From: Candidatus Mesolinea sp. UBA5823
GTDB lineage: Bacteria > Chloroflexota > Anaerolineae > Anaerolineales > Anaerolineaceae
Direction: 5' to 3'
DNA length: 25,771 nucleotides
Assembly (NCBI GenBank): GCA_002417685.1
Contig: DICP01000119.1
Coordinates: 17,955 to 43,725 of the forward strand
In this document: positions 1-7,452 of the stretch, in pieces
Layout: each line of letters starts with the position of its first letter
Position numbering within the stretch: the first letter of the stretch is position 1
The notes under the pieces: model-generated
Told to the model about the DNA's origin: nothing
Databases searched by the model: none
The model's input: the letters and a program-made list of their open reading frames with translations, nothing else
Position numbers and translations under genes: made by a program

Positions 1-368
1 TCGTTAGGCACGCTAATCAACGGAACTAAATCAACCTTCGCGTTCATTTCTGCCAGGATTTTATTCAGGGCTTCGGCTTGGGTGGGTGTGCGGGGGAATC
101 CATCCAACACTGCCCCTTTAGCGCAGTCCGGTCGAGAAAGGCGTTCCTTCACCATCGCGATGGTCACATCATCCGGCACAAGCTCGCCTTTGGTCATATA
201 AGTTTGCGCTAATTTACCTAATTCTGTCTGGTTGCTTAAGTTTTCACGGAATAGATCGCCGCTGGAAACATGCACCAGCCCCAACTTTTGCGCCAAAATT
301 TCAGCTTGTGTTCCTTTACCGGCTCCGGGGGGACCCAACATGACGATGTAGGTAGCCTTTTCGTTCAT
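1..368 (-). CDS. adk: Adenylate kinase, 3' part beyond the window
   Basis: Adenylate kinase interconverts ATP plus AMP and two ADP in the cytoplasm. The visible 122 codons start MNEKATYIVML and contain the P-loop GPPGAGKGT at residues 12-20, the SSGDLFRENL segment of the AMP-binding region, and the DGFPRT motif near residue 85; all are typical of the family. The ATG at 368 is preceded by GAGGT five bases upstream. It lies 7 bases after the secY stop, so the gene is the last visible member of the spc operon, its usual place next to secY. The C-terminal half, including the LID domain, is outside the window, so it cannot be said whether the LID carries zinc-binding cysteines. Identification is secure. 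Confidence 0.97.
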   Translation of the reverse strand, partial: MNEKATYIVMLGPPGAGKGTQAEILAQKLGLVHVSSGDLFRENLSNQTELGKLAQTYMTKGELVPDDVTIAMVKERLSRPDCAKGAVLDGFPRTPTQAEALNKILAEMNAKVDLVPLISVPN

Positions 369-375
369 TTCAACC

Positions 376-1707
376 TCAAGCGTTGATTAAGGTATCGTCA
401 TAGCCGCGCATACGCAATTCAGTTTCGATCAACTGAACGGTTTCACGCACGGTTCCGACCACAATGAGCAAGCCCGAAGAAGACAGCAGTAAGTTCGCTG
501 AGCTGCCTGCGGGTAGGAAGGCACTAAAGATGTAGGGCAAAACAGCCACAAAACCGAGGAAAAATGCCCCAGGCAACGTGATGCGTCGCTGAACGCGGGT
601 GAGATAGTCTTGTGTGGGCTTTCCTCGCACCACACCAGGTATCTGCGCACCTTGCTTCTTTAGGTTTTCGCCATAATTTTGTTGTGCAAACATCACATCC
701 GTATAGAAGTAAGTGAACAGCACCACCAGTATAAAGAAAAGCATTGGGTACCACACTGTCTCAGCATTAAAGGCATCGGTAACCCACAGTGAGGCATTCT
801 TCAGCCAGGTCGTCTGTGAGTTGACGAAGAATGACGCCAAAATCGCTGGGAAGGTCAAGAATGACTGTGCAAAAATAATCGGGATCATGCCAGCCATGTT
901 GACCATTAAGGGCAAATTACTGCGCACGGGCATAGACATTCGATTGCCAATGCGCCGTCCGGGGAACATAACCGGAACATTACGGCGTCCTTGCTGCACA
1001 TACACAATCGCAAAAATGGTCAAAAGCAAAATTAACGCGACAATCAAGAACATGTACCAGGGCTCTTGGCTATTAATCATCTGCACGAGTGAAACAGGCA
1101 GCTGGGAAACAATACCTGCAAAAATAATCAACGAAAGCCCTTGATTGCGCAGTCCAAATTCCGAAATCAGTTGGCCAATCCAGACGCCCAACATCGTTCC
1201 AGCAACCATAGCCACGATTGCTGTGATTGTGGGCAAAAGCTTATCAGCCGTAAAGCCCCAATTGGTAATGACAGAACTACCTAACCACTGGTTGAAGATG
1301 TTGATTTGACCAAAAGCTGTAAGCAACGCCATAGGAATAGTCAAAATAACAGTCCATTTTTCCATCCAAATGCGGCCCTCACGCGGGTCATCTTGCATCT
1401 TCCGCTCTAAAGCCGGAATAATCGGGGTAAGCAGCTGCAAAATAATTTGCGCAGTAATATAGGGATAAACCCCCATAGCCAGGATGGAGAAATTCGAAAC
1501 AGCGCCGCCACTGAGCATGTCCAGCAAATTGATTAGGTTACCTTCTGCCCCGCGCAATTGGGTTAACGCCGCAACAGTCGCCCGATCAATGCCCGGCACA
1601 GGGATGTTCGCTGCAAAGCGATAAATAGCCAGCAAAAGCAGCGTGATCAACAGCTTGTTACGAATGTCTTCTGATTTCCATAAATAACGCCATGAAGATC
1701 GTTTCAT
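376..1707 (-). CDS. secY: Preprotein translocase subunit SecY
   Basis: SecY is the pore subunit of the Sec translocon in the inner membrane; it moves unfolded proteins across or into the membrane with SecE, SecG and SecA. The 443 residues give ten hydrophobic segments at roughly 18-38, 74-96, 117-137, 156-178, 187-207, 217-238, 266-288, 319-339, 375-397 and 403-422. The plug region falls near 60-72. The large cytoplasmic loops near 239-265 (QQGRRNVPV, RSNLPL) and 345-375 (GENLKKQGAQIPG, then RGKPTQDYL) are the ribosome and SecA contact loops of the family. Length is normal. GGAG lies 9 bases upstream of the ATG at 1707, and rplO ends 22 bases before the gene. Confidence 0.98.
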   Translation of the reverse strand: MKRSSWRYLWKSEDIRNKLLITLLLLAIYRFAANIPVPGIDRATVAALTQLRGAEGNLINLLDMLSGGAVSNFSILAMGVYPYITAQIILQLLTPIIPALERKMQDDPREGRIWMEKWTVILTIPMALLTAFGQINIFNQWLGSSVITNWGFTADKLLPTITAIVAMVAGTMLGVWIGQLISEFGLRNQGLSLIIFAGIVSQLPVSLVQMINSQEPWYMFLIVALILLLTIFAIVYVQQGRRNVPVMFPGRRIGNRMSMPVRSNLPLMVNMAGMIPIIFAQSFLTFPAILASFFVNSQTTWLKNASLWVTDAFNAETVWYPMLFFILVVLFTYFYTDVMFAQQNYGENLKKQGAQIPGVVRGKPTQDYLTRVQRRITLPGAFFLGFVAVLPYIFSAFLPAGSSANLLLSSSGLLIVVGTVRETVQLIETELRMRGYDDTLINA

Positions 1708-1729
1708 TGGCTCTGCTCCTTTAATCGGG

Positions 1730-2182
1730 CTACTTAATCAGTTCCACGCTGCCGCCGGCTTTTTCAATTTTCTGCCGGGCGCCTTCAGTCACCTTATGTA
1801 CGCTTATTTTCAACGCCACTTTTACATCGCCTCGCCCCATAATCTTAATGGGCTTGGTCTTATCCTTGAGAACACCAGCTTGCGCTAATGTCTCCGGGTT
1901 CACTTCACTGCCGGCTGCAAATCCTTGCAGCGCGTCTAAGTTAACCTCAGCATAGCGTGTGCGGTTCTGAGGGGTAAAGCCTTCACCTCGTAAGAAAGGC
2001 AGTTTGCGATAAAGCGGTAAGTTCCCACCCATGTGGTATGGTCTCACGCCACCACCGTTGCGGGCATTTTGGCCTTTGGTTCCGCGACCAGAAGTCTTGC
2101 CGACACCACTTCCAATGCCACGGCCAACTCTTTTGCGAGGTTTCTTGGCGCCCTCGTTTGGTTTCAGGTCATGAATCTGCAT
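1730..2182 (-). CDS. rplO: 50S ribosomal protein L15
   Basis: L15 is a late-assembling 50S protein that binds 23S rRNA. The N-terminal basic Gly-rich region is typical: LKPNEGAKKPRKRVGRG, then a KTSGRGTKGQNAR segment. The globular C-terminal half ends GGSVELIK. Two ATGs occur in tandem at 2185 and 2182. GAGGAG, which is part of the upstream rpmD codons, lies 5 bases before the second ATG but only 2 before the first, so I chose 2182, giving 150 residues beginning MQIHDLKP. The start overlaps the rpmD TGA stop, which suggests translational coupling. The only uncertainty is one residue at the N-terminus. Confidence 0.97.
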   Translation of the reverse strand: MQIHDLKPNEGAKKPRKRVGRGIGSGVGKTSGRGTKGQNARNGGGVRPYHMGGNLPLYRKLPFLRGEGFTPQNRTRYAEVNLDALQGFAAGSEVNPETLAQAGVLKDKTKPIKIMGRGDVKVALKISVHKVTEGARQKIEKAGGSVELIK

Positions 2183-2373
2183 CATTTCTCCTCATTTACT
2201 GTTTCAATCTCTACCAGATGGGAGACTCTACTTAACATTCCTCTTATGGTTTCCGTGTCTTCCTGTTCAACCGTTTGGTTGAGGTGTTGAAGACCTAAGG
2301 CTTTAAGGGTTGCTTTCTGTCGTTCGGAATATCCGATGCCACTTTTCTTCAAAGTTATGCGCAATTTAGCCAT
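2182..2373 (-). CDS. rpmD: 50S ribosomal protein L30
   Basis: L30 is a small 50S protein of the bacterial short type. The 63 residues start MAKLRITLKKSGIGYSERQK and contain the LGLQHLNQTVE segment and the IRGMLSRVSHLVEIE strand that closes the fold. The start lies inside the end of rpsE (8-base overlap) and the stop overlaps the rplO start, so its translation is probably coupled on both sides. Length and order (rpsE-rpmD-rplO) are as expected. Confidence 0.96.
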   Translation of the reverse strand: MAKLRITLKKSGIGYSERQKATLKALGLQHLNQTVEQEDTETIRGMLSRVSHLVEIETVNEEK

Positions 2374-2890
2374 TCTTCCTCCGTTCCCAGAAAGGCATCA
2401 CTTCGCTTACGTCCTTACCGCGCTCAATGGCTACATCAGATGGATCTTTCAGTTGGGAAAGCGCATCAAAAGTGGCTTGCACAATATTGAGAATGTTGCT
2501 GCTGCCCATTGACTTGGTCAGAATATCCTTGATACCCGCTGCTTCACAAACAGCACGGACACCGCCAGCAGCAATAACACCCGTACCTGGGGAAGCTGGT
2601 TTCAAGAGGACCTTTGCGCCACCGCAAGTACCTACAACTTCGTGGGCAATCGTTGTGCCCATCATGTTGATCGGTCGCATGTTTTTATGGCTGCGCTGGA
2701 CCGCTTTGTTCATTGCATCGGGTACAGCACTGGCTTTACCAATACCTAAACCGACATTACCGTTATTGTCCCCAGTGACAACAGCCACGCGGAAGGATAA
2801 ACGCCTGCCGCCTTTAACCACTTTGGCAACCCGGGCAATATCTATGACGCGTTCATCAAATTGTTTTTCTAAAGATTGAAAATCGTCCAT
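2366..2890 (-). CDS. rpsE: 30S ribosomal protein S5
   Basis: S5 sits near the mRNA entry channel of the 30S subunit and contributes to decoding fidelity. The 174-residue protein has the N-terminal double-stranded RNA-binding fold (IDIARVAKVVKGGRRLSFR, then GDNNGNVGLGIGKA) and the C-terminal half with PASPGTGVIAAGGVRAV and GSSNILNIVQATFDAL. All are conserved family signatures. The gene starts 12 bases after the rplR stop and overlaps rpmD by 8 bases at its 3' end. Nothing unusual was seen. Confidence 0.98.
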   Translation of the reverse strand: MDDFQSLEKQFDERVIDIARVAKVVKGGRRLSFRVAVVTGDNNGNVGLGIGKASAVPDAMNKAVQRSHKNMRPINMMGTTIAHEVVGTCGGAKVLLKPASPGTGVIAAGGVRAVCEAAGIKDILTKSMGSSNILNIVQATFDALSQLKDPSDVAIERGKDVSEVMPFWERRKNG

Positions 2891-2902
2891 AATCTCCTCA
2901 GC

Positions 2903-3268
2903 TTAGAACTCCAGCCCGCCCTTACGTGCACCTTCAGCCAATGCTTTGACCCTGCCAGTGTAATAAAAACCACCGCGGTCAAATACAACTGCTTTGATGT
3001 CTTTTTCCAGTGCGCGCCGAGCTACTTCTTCACCAACCACGCGCGCCTGCTCGGTTTTATTTTTTCCCGAAACAGCAGATCGGAGTCGGCTATCGATGGT
3101 GGAAGCTGACACTAACGTCGTTCCACTATGATCATCAATAATTTGCACATAAATTTCATTCAGGCTGCGATATACATTCATCCGCGGGCGCTCAGGGGTG
3201 CCAAATATATTCTTACGAACTCTCGTATGGCGGCGTAATCGTGCTGCATTTCTTGATTTTTTTGCCAT
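2903..3268 (-). CDS. rplR: 50S ribosomal protein L18
   Basis: L18 binds 5S rRNA together with L5 and helps anchor it in the central protuberance. The 121 residues have the basic N-terminus (ARLRRHTRVRKNIFGTPERPR), the NVYRSLNEIYVQIIDD strand, and the C-terminal FDRGGFYYTGRVKALAEGAR motif that typifies the family. The ATG at 3268 is 14 bases from the rplF stop. Size and neighbours (rplF before, rpsE after) are standard for the spc operon. Confidence 0.98.
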   Translation of the reverse strand: MAKKSRNAARLRRHTRVRKNIFGTPERPRMNVYRSLNEIYVQIIDDHSGTTLVSASTIDSRLRSAVSGKNKTEQARVVGEEVARRALEKDIKAVVFDRGGFYYTGRVKALAEGARKGGLEF

Positions 3269-3282
3269 ATTCTTTTCCTCTA

Positions 3283-3828
3283 CTATCCAGTCTTACCAGC
3301 TTTACCGGGTTTGAGCTTAACAACCTCACCCAGGTAGCGAATGCCCGTACCTTTATAATGCTCCGGCGGGCGGATCATACGGATATTTGCCGCTACTTGC
3401 CCAACCTGCTGGACATCACGGCCTTTTACCTTAATTTGGCGCGTTTTTGTATCCACCTCAAAAGCGATCCCATCGGGCGCTGGGAAGTTGACGGGGTGAG
3501 AATAGCCCACATTGAGCACTAAATCTTTTCCATTCAGCTCAGCACGGTAACCAACACCGTTCACTTCCAGCACACGTTCGAAACCCTTATCAACGCCAAC
3601 AATCATGTTGTTGAGGAGAGCACGCGTGGTGCCATGCAAGGCACGCATTCGTGGTTCGTCGTTCGGACGCTCCACAATAATAGTGTCGCCTTCCTGCTTA
3701 ATTCGAATCTCAGGGTCAAAAGTTTGTTCGAGCGTACCTTTTGGTCCTTTAACGCTCACCTTATTCCCGTCGATTTTCACCTCGATTCCTTTAGGGACCG
3801 AGATGGGTAAATTTCCAATTCGTGACAT
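3283..3828 (-). CDS. rplF: 50S ribosomal protein L6
   Basis: L6 lies near the factor-binding site of the 50S subunit. I place the start at the ATG at 3828 (MSRIGNLPISVPKG), not at an in-frame codon 60 bases upstream inside rpsH. The 3828 start has a strong AGGAGG 7 bases away and begins at the conserved family N-terminus. The resulting 181 residues show the two L6 repeats, the VKGPKG motif near residue 28, and the GYSHPV and GRDVQQVGQVAANIR segments. The C-terminal half has GTGIRYLGEVVKLKPGKAGK. The intergenic gap to rpsH is 10 bases. Confidence 0.97.
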   Translation of the reverse strand: MSRIGNLPISVPKGIEVKIDGNKVSVKGPKGTLEQTFDPEIRIKQEGDTIIVERPNDEPRMRALHGTTRALLNNMIVGVDKGFERVLEVNGVGYRAELNGKDLVLNVGYSHPVNFPAPDGIAFEVDTKTRQIKVKGRDVQQVGQVAANIRMIRPPEHYKGTGIRYLGEVVKLKPGKAGKTG

Positions 3829-3838
3829 TGTGTGCCTC

Positions 3839-4252
3839 CTACCAAACCTTGCAGAGGATCTCGCCGCCGACGCCCACTCTACGGGCACGCTGACCGGTCA
3901 TGATCCCTTTAGGGGTAGACAAAATAGCAATGCCGATACCAGAAAGCACCCAAGGAATTTCGTCCTTTGAGGTGTAGACACGGCAGCCTGGCCGGCTGAC
4001 GCGCTGCAAATCGGTTATTATCGGGCGGCGGTGACGGCGCTCACCAATGTATTTCAATTGCAAGCGCAATACTTTGCTACCATCGGCTTTTCCATTTACG
4101 ACTTCAAAGCCTTCCAGGTAGCCTTCTTCTTGCAGAATGCGGGCGATCTCTTCCTTGACCTTAGAGCTCGGCATGGCAACTACGCTGTGCCCAGCCATAG
4201 CACCATTGCGAATTCTGGTTAACATATCGGCAATTGGATCTGAAACTGTCAT
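3839..4252 (-). CDS. rpsH: 30S ribosomal protein S8
   Basis: S8 binds the central domain of 16S rRNA early in 30S assembly and in other bacteria also represses the spc operon by binding its mRNA. The 137 residues begin DPIADMLTRIRNG and end with ISRPG-like, ILSTPKGIMT and GGEILCKVW elements, all characteristic. A GGAGG lies 7 bases before the ATG at 4252. Gene order rpsN-rpsH-rplF is conserved. Whether S8 autoregulation exists here was not tested; no clear S8-like mRNA hairpin near rplE was identified by eye. Confidence 0.98.
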   Translation of the reverse strand: MTVSDPIADMLTRIRNGAMAGHSVVAMPSSKVKEEIARILQEEGYLEGFEVVNGKADGSKVLRLQLKYIGERRHRRPIITDLQRVSRPGCRVYTSKDEIPWVLSGIGIAILSTPKGIMTGQRARRVGVGGEILCKVW

Positions 4253-4271
4253 CTCTATACCTCCAGGTCAA

Positions 4272-4454
4272 TTACCAAGATGATTTCTTCACCCCAGGAA
4301 TCTTTCCCTGGAGCGCTAATTCTCGAAAACAAATTCGGCAAAGACCAAACTTACGCATATAACCACGTGGTCTCCCGCAAATTCGACAGCGGTTTCTCAC
4401 CTGATTAGGGTATTCCCGCCGCATTTCGCGATACATCATACACTTCTTAGCCAT
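4272..4454 (-). CDS. rpsN: 30S ribosomal protein S14, zinc-binding short form
   Basis: This is the 60-residue S14 of the zinc-ribbon (type Z) class. Two CxxC pairs at residues 23/26 (CRIC) and 39/42 (CRIC) form the metal site, and the end reads LQGKIPGVKKSSW, as in the family. S14 lies in the 30S head and contacts S3 and S10. The start codon overlaps the rplE stop by one base (TAATG), which points to coupled translation. A cysteine at position 5, where relatives usually have a non-cysteine residue, is unlikely to be a ligand. Confidence 0.98.
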   Translation of the reverse strand: MAKKCMMYREMRREYPNQVRNRCRICGRPRGYMRKFGLCRICFRELALQGKIPGVKKSSW

Positions 4455-4999
4455 TAGTTTCCTTTCCTGAAGGGCATGCCAAACTTGCTGAGCAGTAAGC
4501 GAGCTTGCTCATCGTCTTTTGCAGTTGTCACAATGCTTACTTCCATACCCCGAACTTTATCTATCTTGTCGTACTGAATCTCGGGGAAGATTAACTGTTC
4601 CTGCAAGCCCAAGGTGTAATTACCTCGCCCATCGAACGCCTCCGCAGAGACACCACGAAAGTCTCGCACACGCGGTAAGGCGATATTGATTAACCGGTCC
4701 AAGAATGCCCACATCTTTTCGCCGCGTAAAGTAACTTTGACACCAATTTGGCGGCCTTCACGCAATTTGAAGTTGGAAATGGCTTTCTTGGCTGCTGTAA
4801 TCACTGGTTTCTGCCCAGTGATGATCGTGAGATCATTAACAGCGGCTTCGAGCGCTTTGGGGTTGTCCAAAGCTTCGCCTACACCAATATTCACGACTAC
4901 TTTTTCAATCCGCGGGGTCTGCATTACATTATCCAGACCTAACTCTTTGAAAAGCGCCGGAGCGATTTCTTTGTTGTATTGTTCTTTTAATCTATTCAT
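4454..4999 (-). CDS. rplE: 50S ribosomal protein L5
   Basis: L5 binds 5S rRNA and makes a bridge to the 30S head. The 181 residues start MNRLKEQYNKEIAPALFKEL and contain VVNIGVGEA near residue 35, TGQKPVITAAKKAISNFKLR, the loop VTLRGEKMWAFLDRLI, and DKVRGMEVSIVTTAKDDEQA near the C-terminus. All are family signatures and the length is normal. The ATG overlaps the rplX stop (ATGA), and the rpsN start overlaps its own TAA. Confidence 0.98.
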   Translation of the reverse strand: MNRLKEQYNKEIAPALFKELGLDNVMQTPRIEKVVVNIGVGEALDNPKALEAAVNDLTIITGQKPVITAAKKAISNFKLREGRQIGVKVTLRGEKMWAFLDRLINIALPRVRDFRGVSAEAFDGRGNYTLGLQEQLIFPEIQYDKIDKVRGMEVSIVTTAKDDEQARLLLSKFGMPFRKGN

Positions 5000-5412
5000 T
5001 TATTCTCACCTGCACCTAATTTCTCAGAACCGCTTTCATCTGCGGCAGGTTTGGCTGCACCACGCCTTCGAGGAGTTGGCTTGGTTTCACTTGCTTCAGC
5101 AGCTGGCTTCGCAGCCGATTTCTTCACGGGTTTGGCAGCTTTCTTTTCCTTGCTGGCTGCTTTCTCACTTGCCTCAGTGACCAATTGCACATTCGAAATG
5201 TGGATTGGTGCTTCGAACTCGCGGATGCCAGATGGGATTGTTTTGCCGCCAGACTGGGTTTGCCGCTGGTGTTTCTTCACCAAATTCACACCCTGCACTA
5301 CAATTCGATTCTCCTTAGGCAGCACCCGGATTACTTCGCCAACTTTGCCTTTATCTTCGGCATCGCCGCGCACCACCCGAACGCGATCACCTTTACGTAT
5401 CTTCATCATCAT
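4996..5412 (-). CDS. rplX: 50S ribosomal protein L24 with atypical C-terminal tail
   Basis: L24 initiates 50S assembly by binding the 5' domain of 23S rRNA. I chose the ATG at 5412 because AGGAG lies 5 bases upstream; two further ATGs follow directly and an in-frame TTG lies at 5430. From 5412 the protein has 138 residues. The KOW core (KIRKGDRVRVVRGDAEDKGKVG, then VVQGVNLVKKHQRQTQ) ends at IHISNVQLV near residue 78. Relatives normally continue with an RVGYR-type segment. Here residues 79-138 are a low-complexity Lys/Ala/Pro/Glu-rich tail (KEKKAAKPVKKSAAKPAAE, PRRRGAAKPAA). The frame is open and joins rplE with an ATGA overlap, so the tail appears genuine. Confidence 0.95.
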   Translation of the reverse strand: MMMKIRKGDRVRVVRGDAEDKGKVGEVIRVLPKENRIVVQGVNLVKKHQRQTQSGGKTIPSGIREFEAPIHISNVQLVTEASEKAASKEKKAAKPVKKSAAKPAAEASETKPTPRRRGAAKPAADESGSEKLGAGENK

Positions 5413-5433
5413 TGACACTCCTGACATCAACGG

Positions 5434-5805
5434 CTACAGCACTTCTGGAGCCAATGAAACAATTTTCATAAAGCCTTTTTCGCGCAGTTCACGTGCCACG
5501 GGGCCAAAAATACGCGTCCCGCGCGGATTTACGCCATCAGAGTCAAGGATTACAGCAGCATTATCATCAAAAGATATGCTGGAACCATCCGGCCGGCGAT
5601 ATTCCTTACTCGTGCGCACAATCACGGCTTTGACAATTTCGCTTTTCTTCACAGATGCCTGTGGCGTGGCGCTCTTAACCGTGCCTACCACAATATCACC
5701 TACGTAACCATAGCGCCGGTGGGTACCACCGACAACCTGGATAACCAACAGCTCTTTGGCGCCTGTGTTATCGGCAACAACCAAACGAGTCTCTTGCTGA
5801 ATCAT
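5434..5805 (-). CDS. rplN: 50S ribosomal protein L14
   Basis: L14 is a 50S interface protein that contacts 16S rRNA in an intersubunit bridge. The 123 residues start MIQQETRLVVADNTGAKEL and contain GDIVVGTVKSATP, AVIVRTSKEYRRPDG, DNAAVILDSDG and the family signature NPRGTRIFGPVARELREKGF. GGAG is 7 bases before the ATG at 5805. That ATG overlaps the rpsQ TGA by four bases, which implies coupled translation. It is 21 bases upstream of rplX. No anomaly was seen. Confidence 0.98.
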   Translation of the reverse strand: MIQQETRLVVADNTGAKELLVIQVVGGTHRRYGYVGDIVVGTVKSATPQASVKKSEIVKAVIVRTSKEYRRPDGSSISFDDNAAVILDSDGVNPRGTRIFGPVARELREKGFMKIVSLAPEVL

Positions 5806-6092
5806 GCTTGCTCTCCTTCAGAAATCTGACTCAGGTCATCTTCTTCTCGCACTTCAACCTTGAGGATTTCTTCCACAATCCAATGTTTGGTCCGCGAAAG
5901 CGGCGCAGATTCAACAATACGGACCTTATCGCCAACATGGCAATTAAGTTCGTCATGAGCCTTGTAGATTTTGCTCCCACGCACCACTTTATGATACAGC
6001 GGATGCTGATAGGTGCGGCTGACCTCTACGCTCACAGTTTTAGGCATCTTGGCACTCGTTACTGTGCCAATAAGTCGACGTCTATTATTCAT
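5802..6092 (-). CDS. rpsQ: 30S ribosomal protein S17
   Basis: S17 is a primary 16S rRNA-binding protein with an OB fold. I start it at the ATG at 6092 (MNNRRRLIGTVTSAKMPKTV), the conserved N-terminus, rather than at in-frame codons up to 6149 that lie inside rpmC. An AAGG lies about 5 bases upstream. The 96 residues include VSVEVSRTYQHPLYHKVV, NCHVGDKVRIVESAPLSRTK and WIVEEIL, then an acidic tail (REEDDLSQISEGEQA) slightly longer than in common relatives. It overlaps rpmC by 8 bases and rplN by 4. Confidence 0.96.
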   Translation of the reverse strand: MNNRRRLIGTVTSAKMPKTVSVEVSRTYQHPLYHKVVRGSKIYKAHDELNCHVGDKVRIVESAPLSRTKHWIVEEILKVEVREEDDLSQISEGEQA

Positions 6093-6297
6093 CTTTACCT
6101 TCTTTCCCCTCGTGTGCGCGCTCGTTGAGGATAGTCTCATATCGCGCAATCATGCGGCGGGTGGCTTTAAATCTGCTGGTATCCGTCAGCTGACCAGTCA
6201 CCGCCTGAAAGCGAAGATTCATCAGTTCCTGCCGGGAATCCATTAAACGTTCTTTAATTTCTTCTGTAGAAAGTTCTCTTATTTCTTTAGCGTTCAT
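6085..6297 (-). CDS. rpmC: 50S ribosomal protein L29
   Basis: L29 is a small helical 50S protein near the nascent-chain exit, part of the docking site for trigger factor and signal recognition particle. The 70 residues start MNAKEIRELSTEEIKERL and hold LMNLRFQAVTGQLTD and RRMIARYETILNER, the two-helix hairpin of the family. The ATG at 6297 overlaps the rplP stop (ATGA), and the 3' end overlaps rpsQ by 8 bases. The charged tail HEGKEGKDE is ordinary. Confidence 0.97.
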   Translation of the reverse strand: MNAKEIRELSTEEIKERLMDSRQELMNLRFQAVTGQLTDTSRFKATRRMIARYETILNERAHEGKEGKDE

Positions 6298-6719
6298 GAA
6301 CCTTCTCCTACACCTTCACGGGTCACAATTTTCGTCTTGAAACCCAACTTGTAGCGGGCACGCGTGAGTGCGCGGATGGCGGTTTCCTCATCGGTCCCAC
6401 CGACTTCAAACATCATTCGTCCTGGGCGGATGACTGCCACCCAATGGTCAACGGCGCCCTTACCCTTACCCATACGGGTTTCAGCTGCGCGTTTGGTATA
6501 AGGCTTATCTGGGAAAACCCGAATCCATACTTTGCCGCGGCGCTTCATCTCGTGCACGATAGCACGGCGCGCTGCTTCAATTTGACGGGCACTCAGATAG
6601 CCACATTCCAATGACTTCAAACCATATTCACCGAAGCTGACTTCAACCCCACGGCTGGCTTTGCCTTTCATGCGGCCGCGTTGCTGCTTGCGGTACTTAA
6701 CTCTCTTTGGCATTAACAT
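6294..6719 (-). CDS. rplP: 50S ribosomal protein L16
   Basis: L16 helps position tRNA at the A site and binds near 5S rRNA. The 141 residues start MLMPKRVKYRKQQRGRMKG, as is typical, and include EVSFGEYGLKSLECGYLSAR, RQIEAARRAIVHEMKRRGK, RVFPDKPYTKRAAETRMGKG and EVGGTDEETAIRALTRA. Of two ATGs (6719 and 6713) I chose the first because GAGG lies 9 bases upstream of it and the family usually begins MLxPKR. The start is 28 bases from the rpsC stop. Confidence 0.98.
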   Translation of the reverse strand: MLMPKRVKYRKQQRGRMKGKASRGVEVSFGEYGLKSLECGYLSARQIEAARRAIVHEMKRRGKVWIRVFPDKPYTKRAAETRMGKGKGAVDHWVAVIRPGRMMFEVGGTDEETAIRALTRARYKLGFKTKIVTREGVGEGS

Positions 6720-6747
6720 AATTCAATACCTCACCATAAATTCTCAA

Positions 6748-7425
6748 CTACTCGCTGACGTATACGCCTTCAGTAGCTTCCACTTTTTCTTCAGCGGGAG
6801 CCACGGCGATGCCACGATAAATCCAAACCTTAATGCCGATTTGACCGTATGTCGTCAAAGCCTCGGTTTTGGCGAAGTCGATATCCGCGCGCAAGGTCTG
6901 CAGGGGTACGCGCCCTTCCCGCAAAGTCACCCGGCGTGCCATTTCAGCGCCAGAAAGCCGGCCTGAAACCGAAACCTTAATCCCTTCAGCCCCGTGGTTC
7001 ATCGCTTGCTGAATGGCTCGCTTCATCGCACGGCGATAACTAATACGTCGCTCTAATTGACCAGCAATATTTTGCGCAACCAAAAAAGCATCCGTATCTG
7101 GAGATTTGATCTCTTTAACATCGAGATCAACTTTTTTGCCGGTGAGCGCTTCGAGCTCCTGACGCAAGATTTTCACGTTTTCGCCCTTGCGTCCAATCAA
7201 CACGCCAGGCTTTGAGGTGTGCAAGGTAACCTTCACCTTGCCCGGATAGCGTTCCACTTCAACTGCGGAAACGCCAGATCGCTCGCCGTCTTTCATCGCC
7301 AATTCGCGAATGCGCAAATCTTGATGAAGTTGATCGGTATAATCCTCACCTTCGGCGTACCAGCGTCCTAACCAGGGCTTATTAATCCCCAGACGAAAAC
7401 CAATTGGATGTACTTTACGACCCAT
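6748..7425 (-). CDS. rpsC: 30S ribosomal protein S3
   Basis: S3 forms part of the mRNA entry tunnel and helicase site in the 30S head. The 225 residues start MGRKVHPIGFRLGI. They contain the KH-domain motif VLIGRKGENVKILRQEL near residues 75-91 and the C-terminal S3 domain with ISYRRAMKRAIQQAM, GIKVSVSGRLSGAEMAR and YGQIGIKVWIYRG. Length and order are as in other bacteria. The short tail after IYRG (AVAPAEEKVEATEGVYVSE) is not unusual. The gene ends 28 bases before rplP. Confidence 0.98.
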   Translation of the reverse strand: MGRKVHPIGFRLGINKPWLGRWYAEGEDYTDQLHQDLRIRELAMKDGERSGVSAVEVERYPGKVKVTLHTSKPGVLIGRKGENVKILRQELEALTGKKVDLDVKEIKSPDTDAFLVAQNIAGQLERRISYRRAMKRAIQQAMNHGAEGIKVSVSGRLSGAEMARRVTLREGRVPLQTLRADIDFAKTEALTTYGQIGIKVWIYRGIAVAPAEEKVEATEGVYVSE

Positions 7426-7452
7426 AATTACTCCTTAACTCTCTTTCCAGTC

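Noticed and set aside
713..1144. Plus-strand frame opposite secY
   Set aside because: It is fully contained in secY and has no family features or credible start signal.
3829..3888. Extended N-terminus for L6 starting at 3888
   Set aside because: The extension lies within rpsH, is not conserved, and the start at 3828 has an ideal AGGAGG.
5051..5707. Plus-strand frame of about 218 codons opposite rplX and rplN
   Set aside because: It mirrors two certain ribosomal protein genes, and its low-complexity start merely reflects the repeated Ala/Lys codons of the L24 tail.
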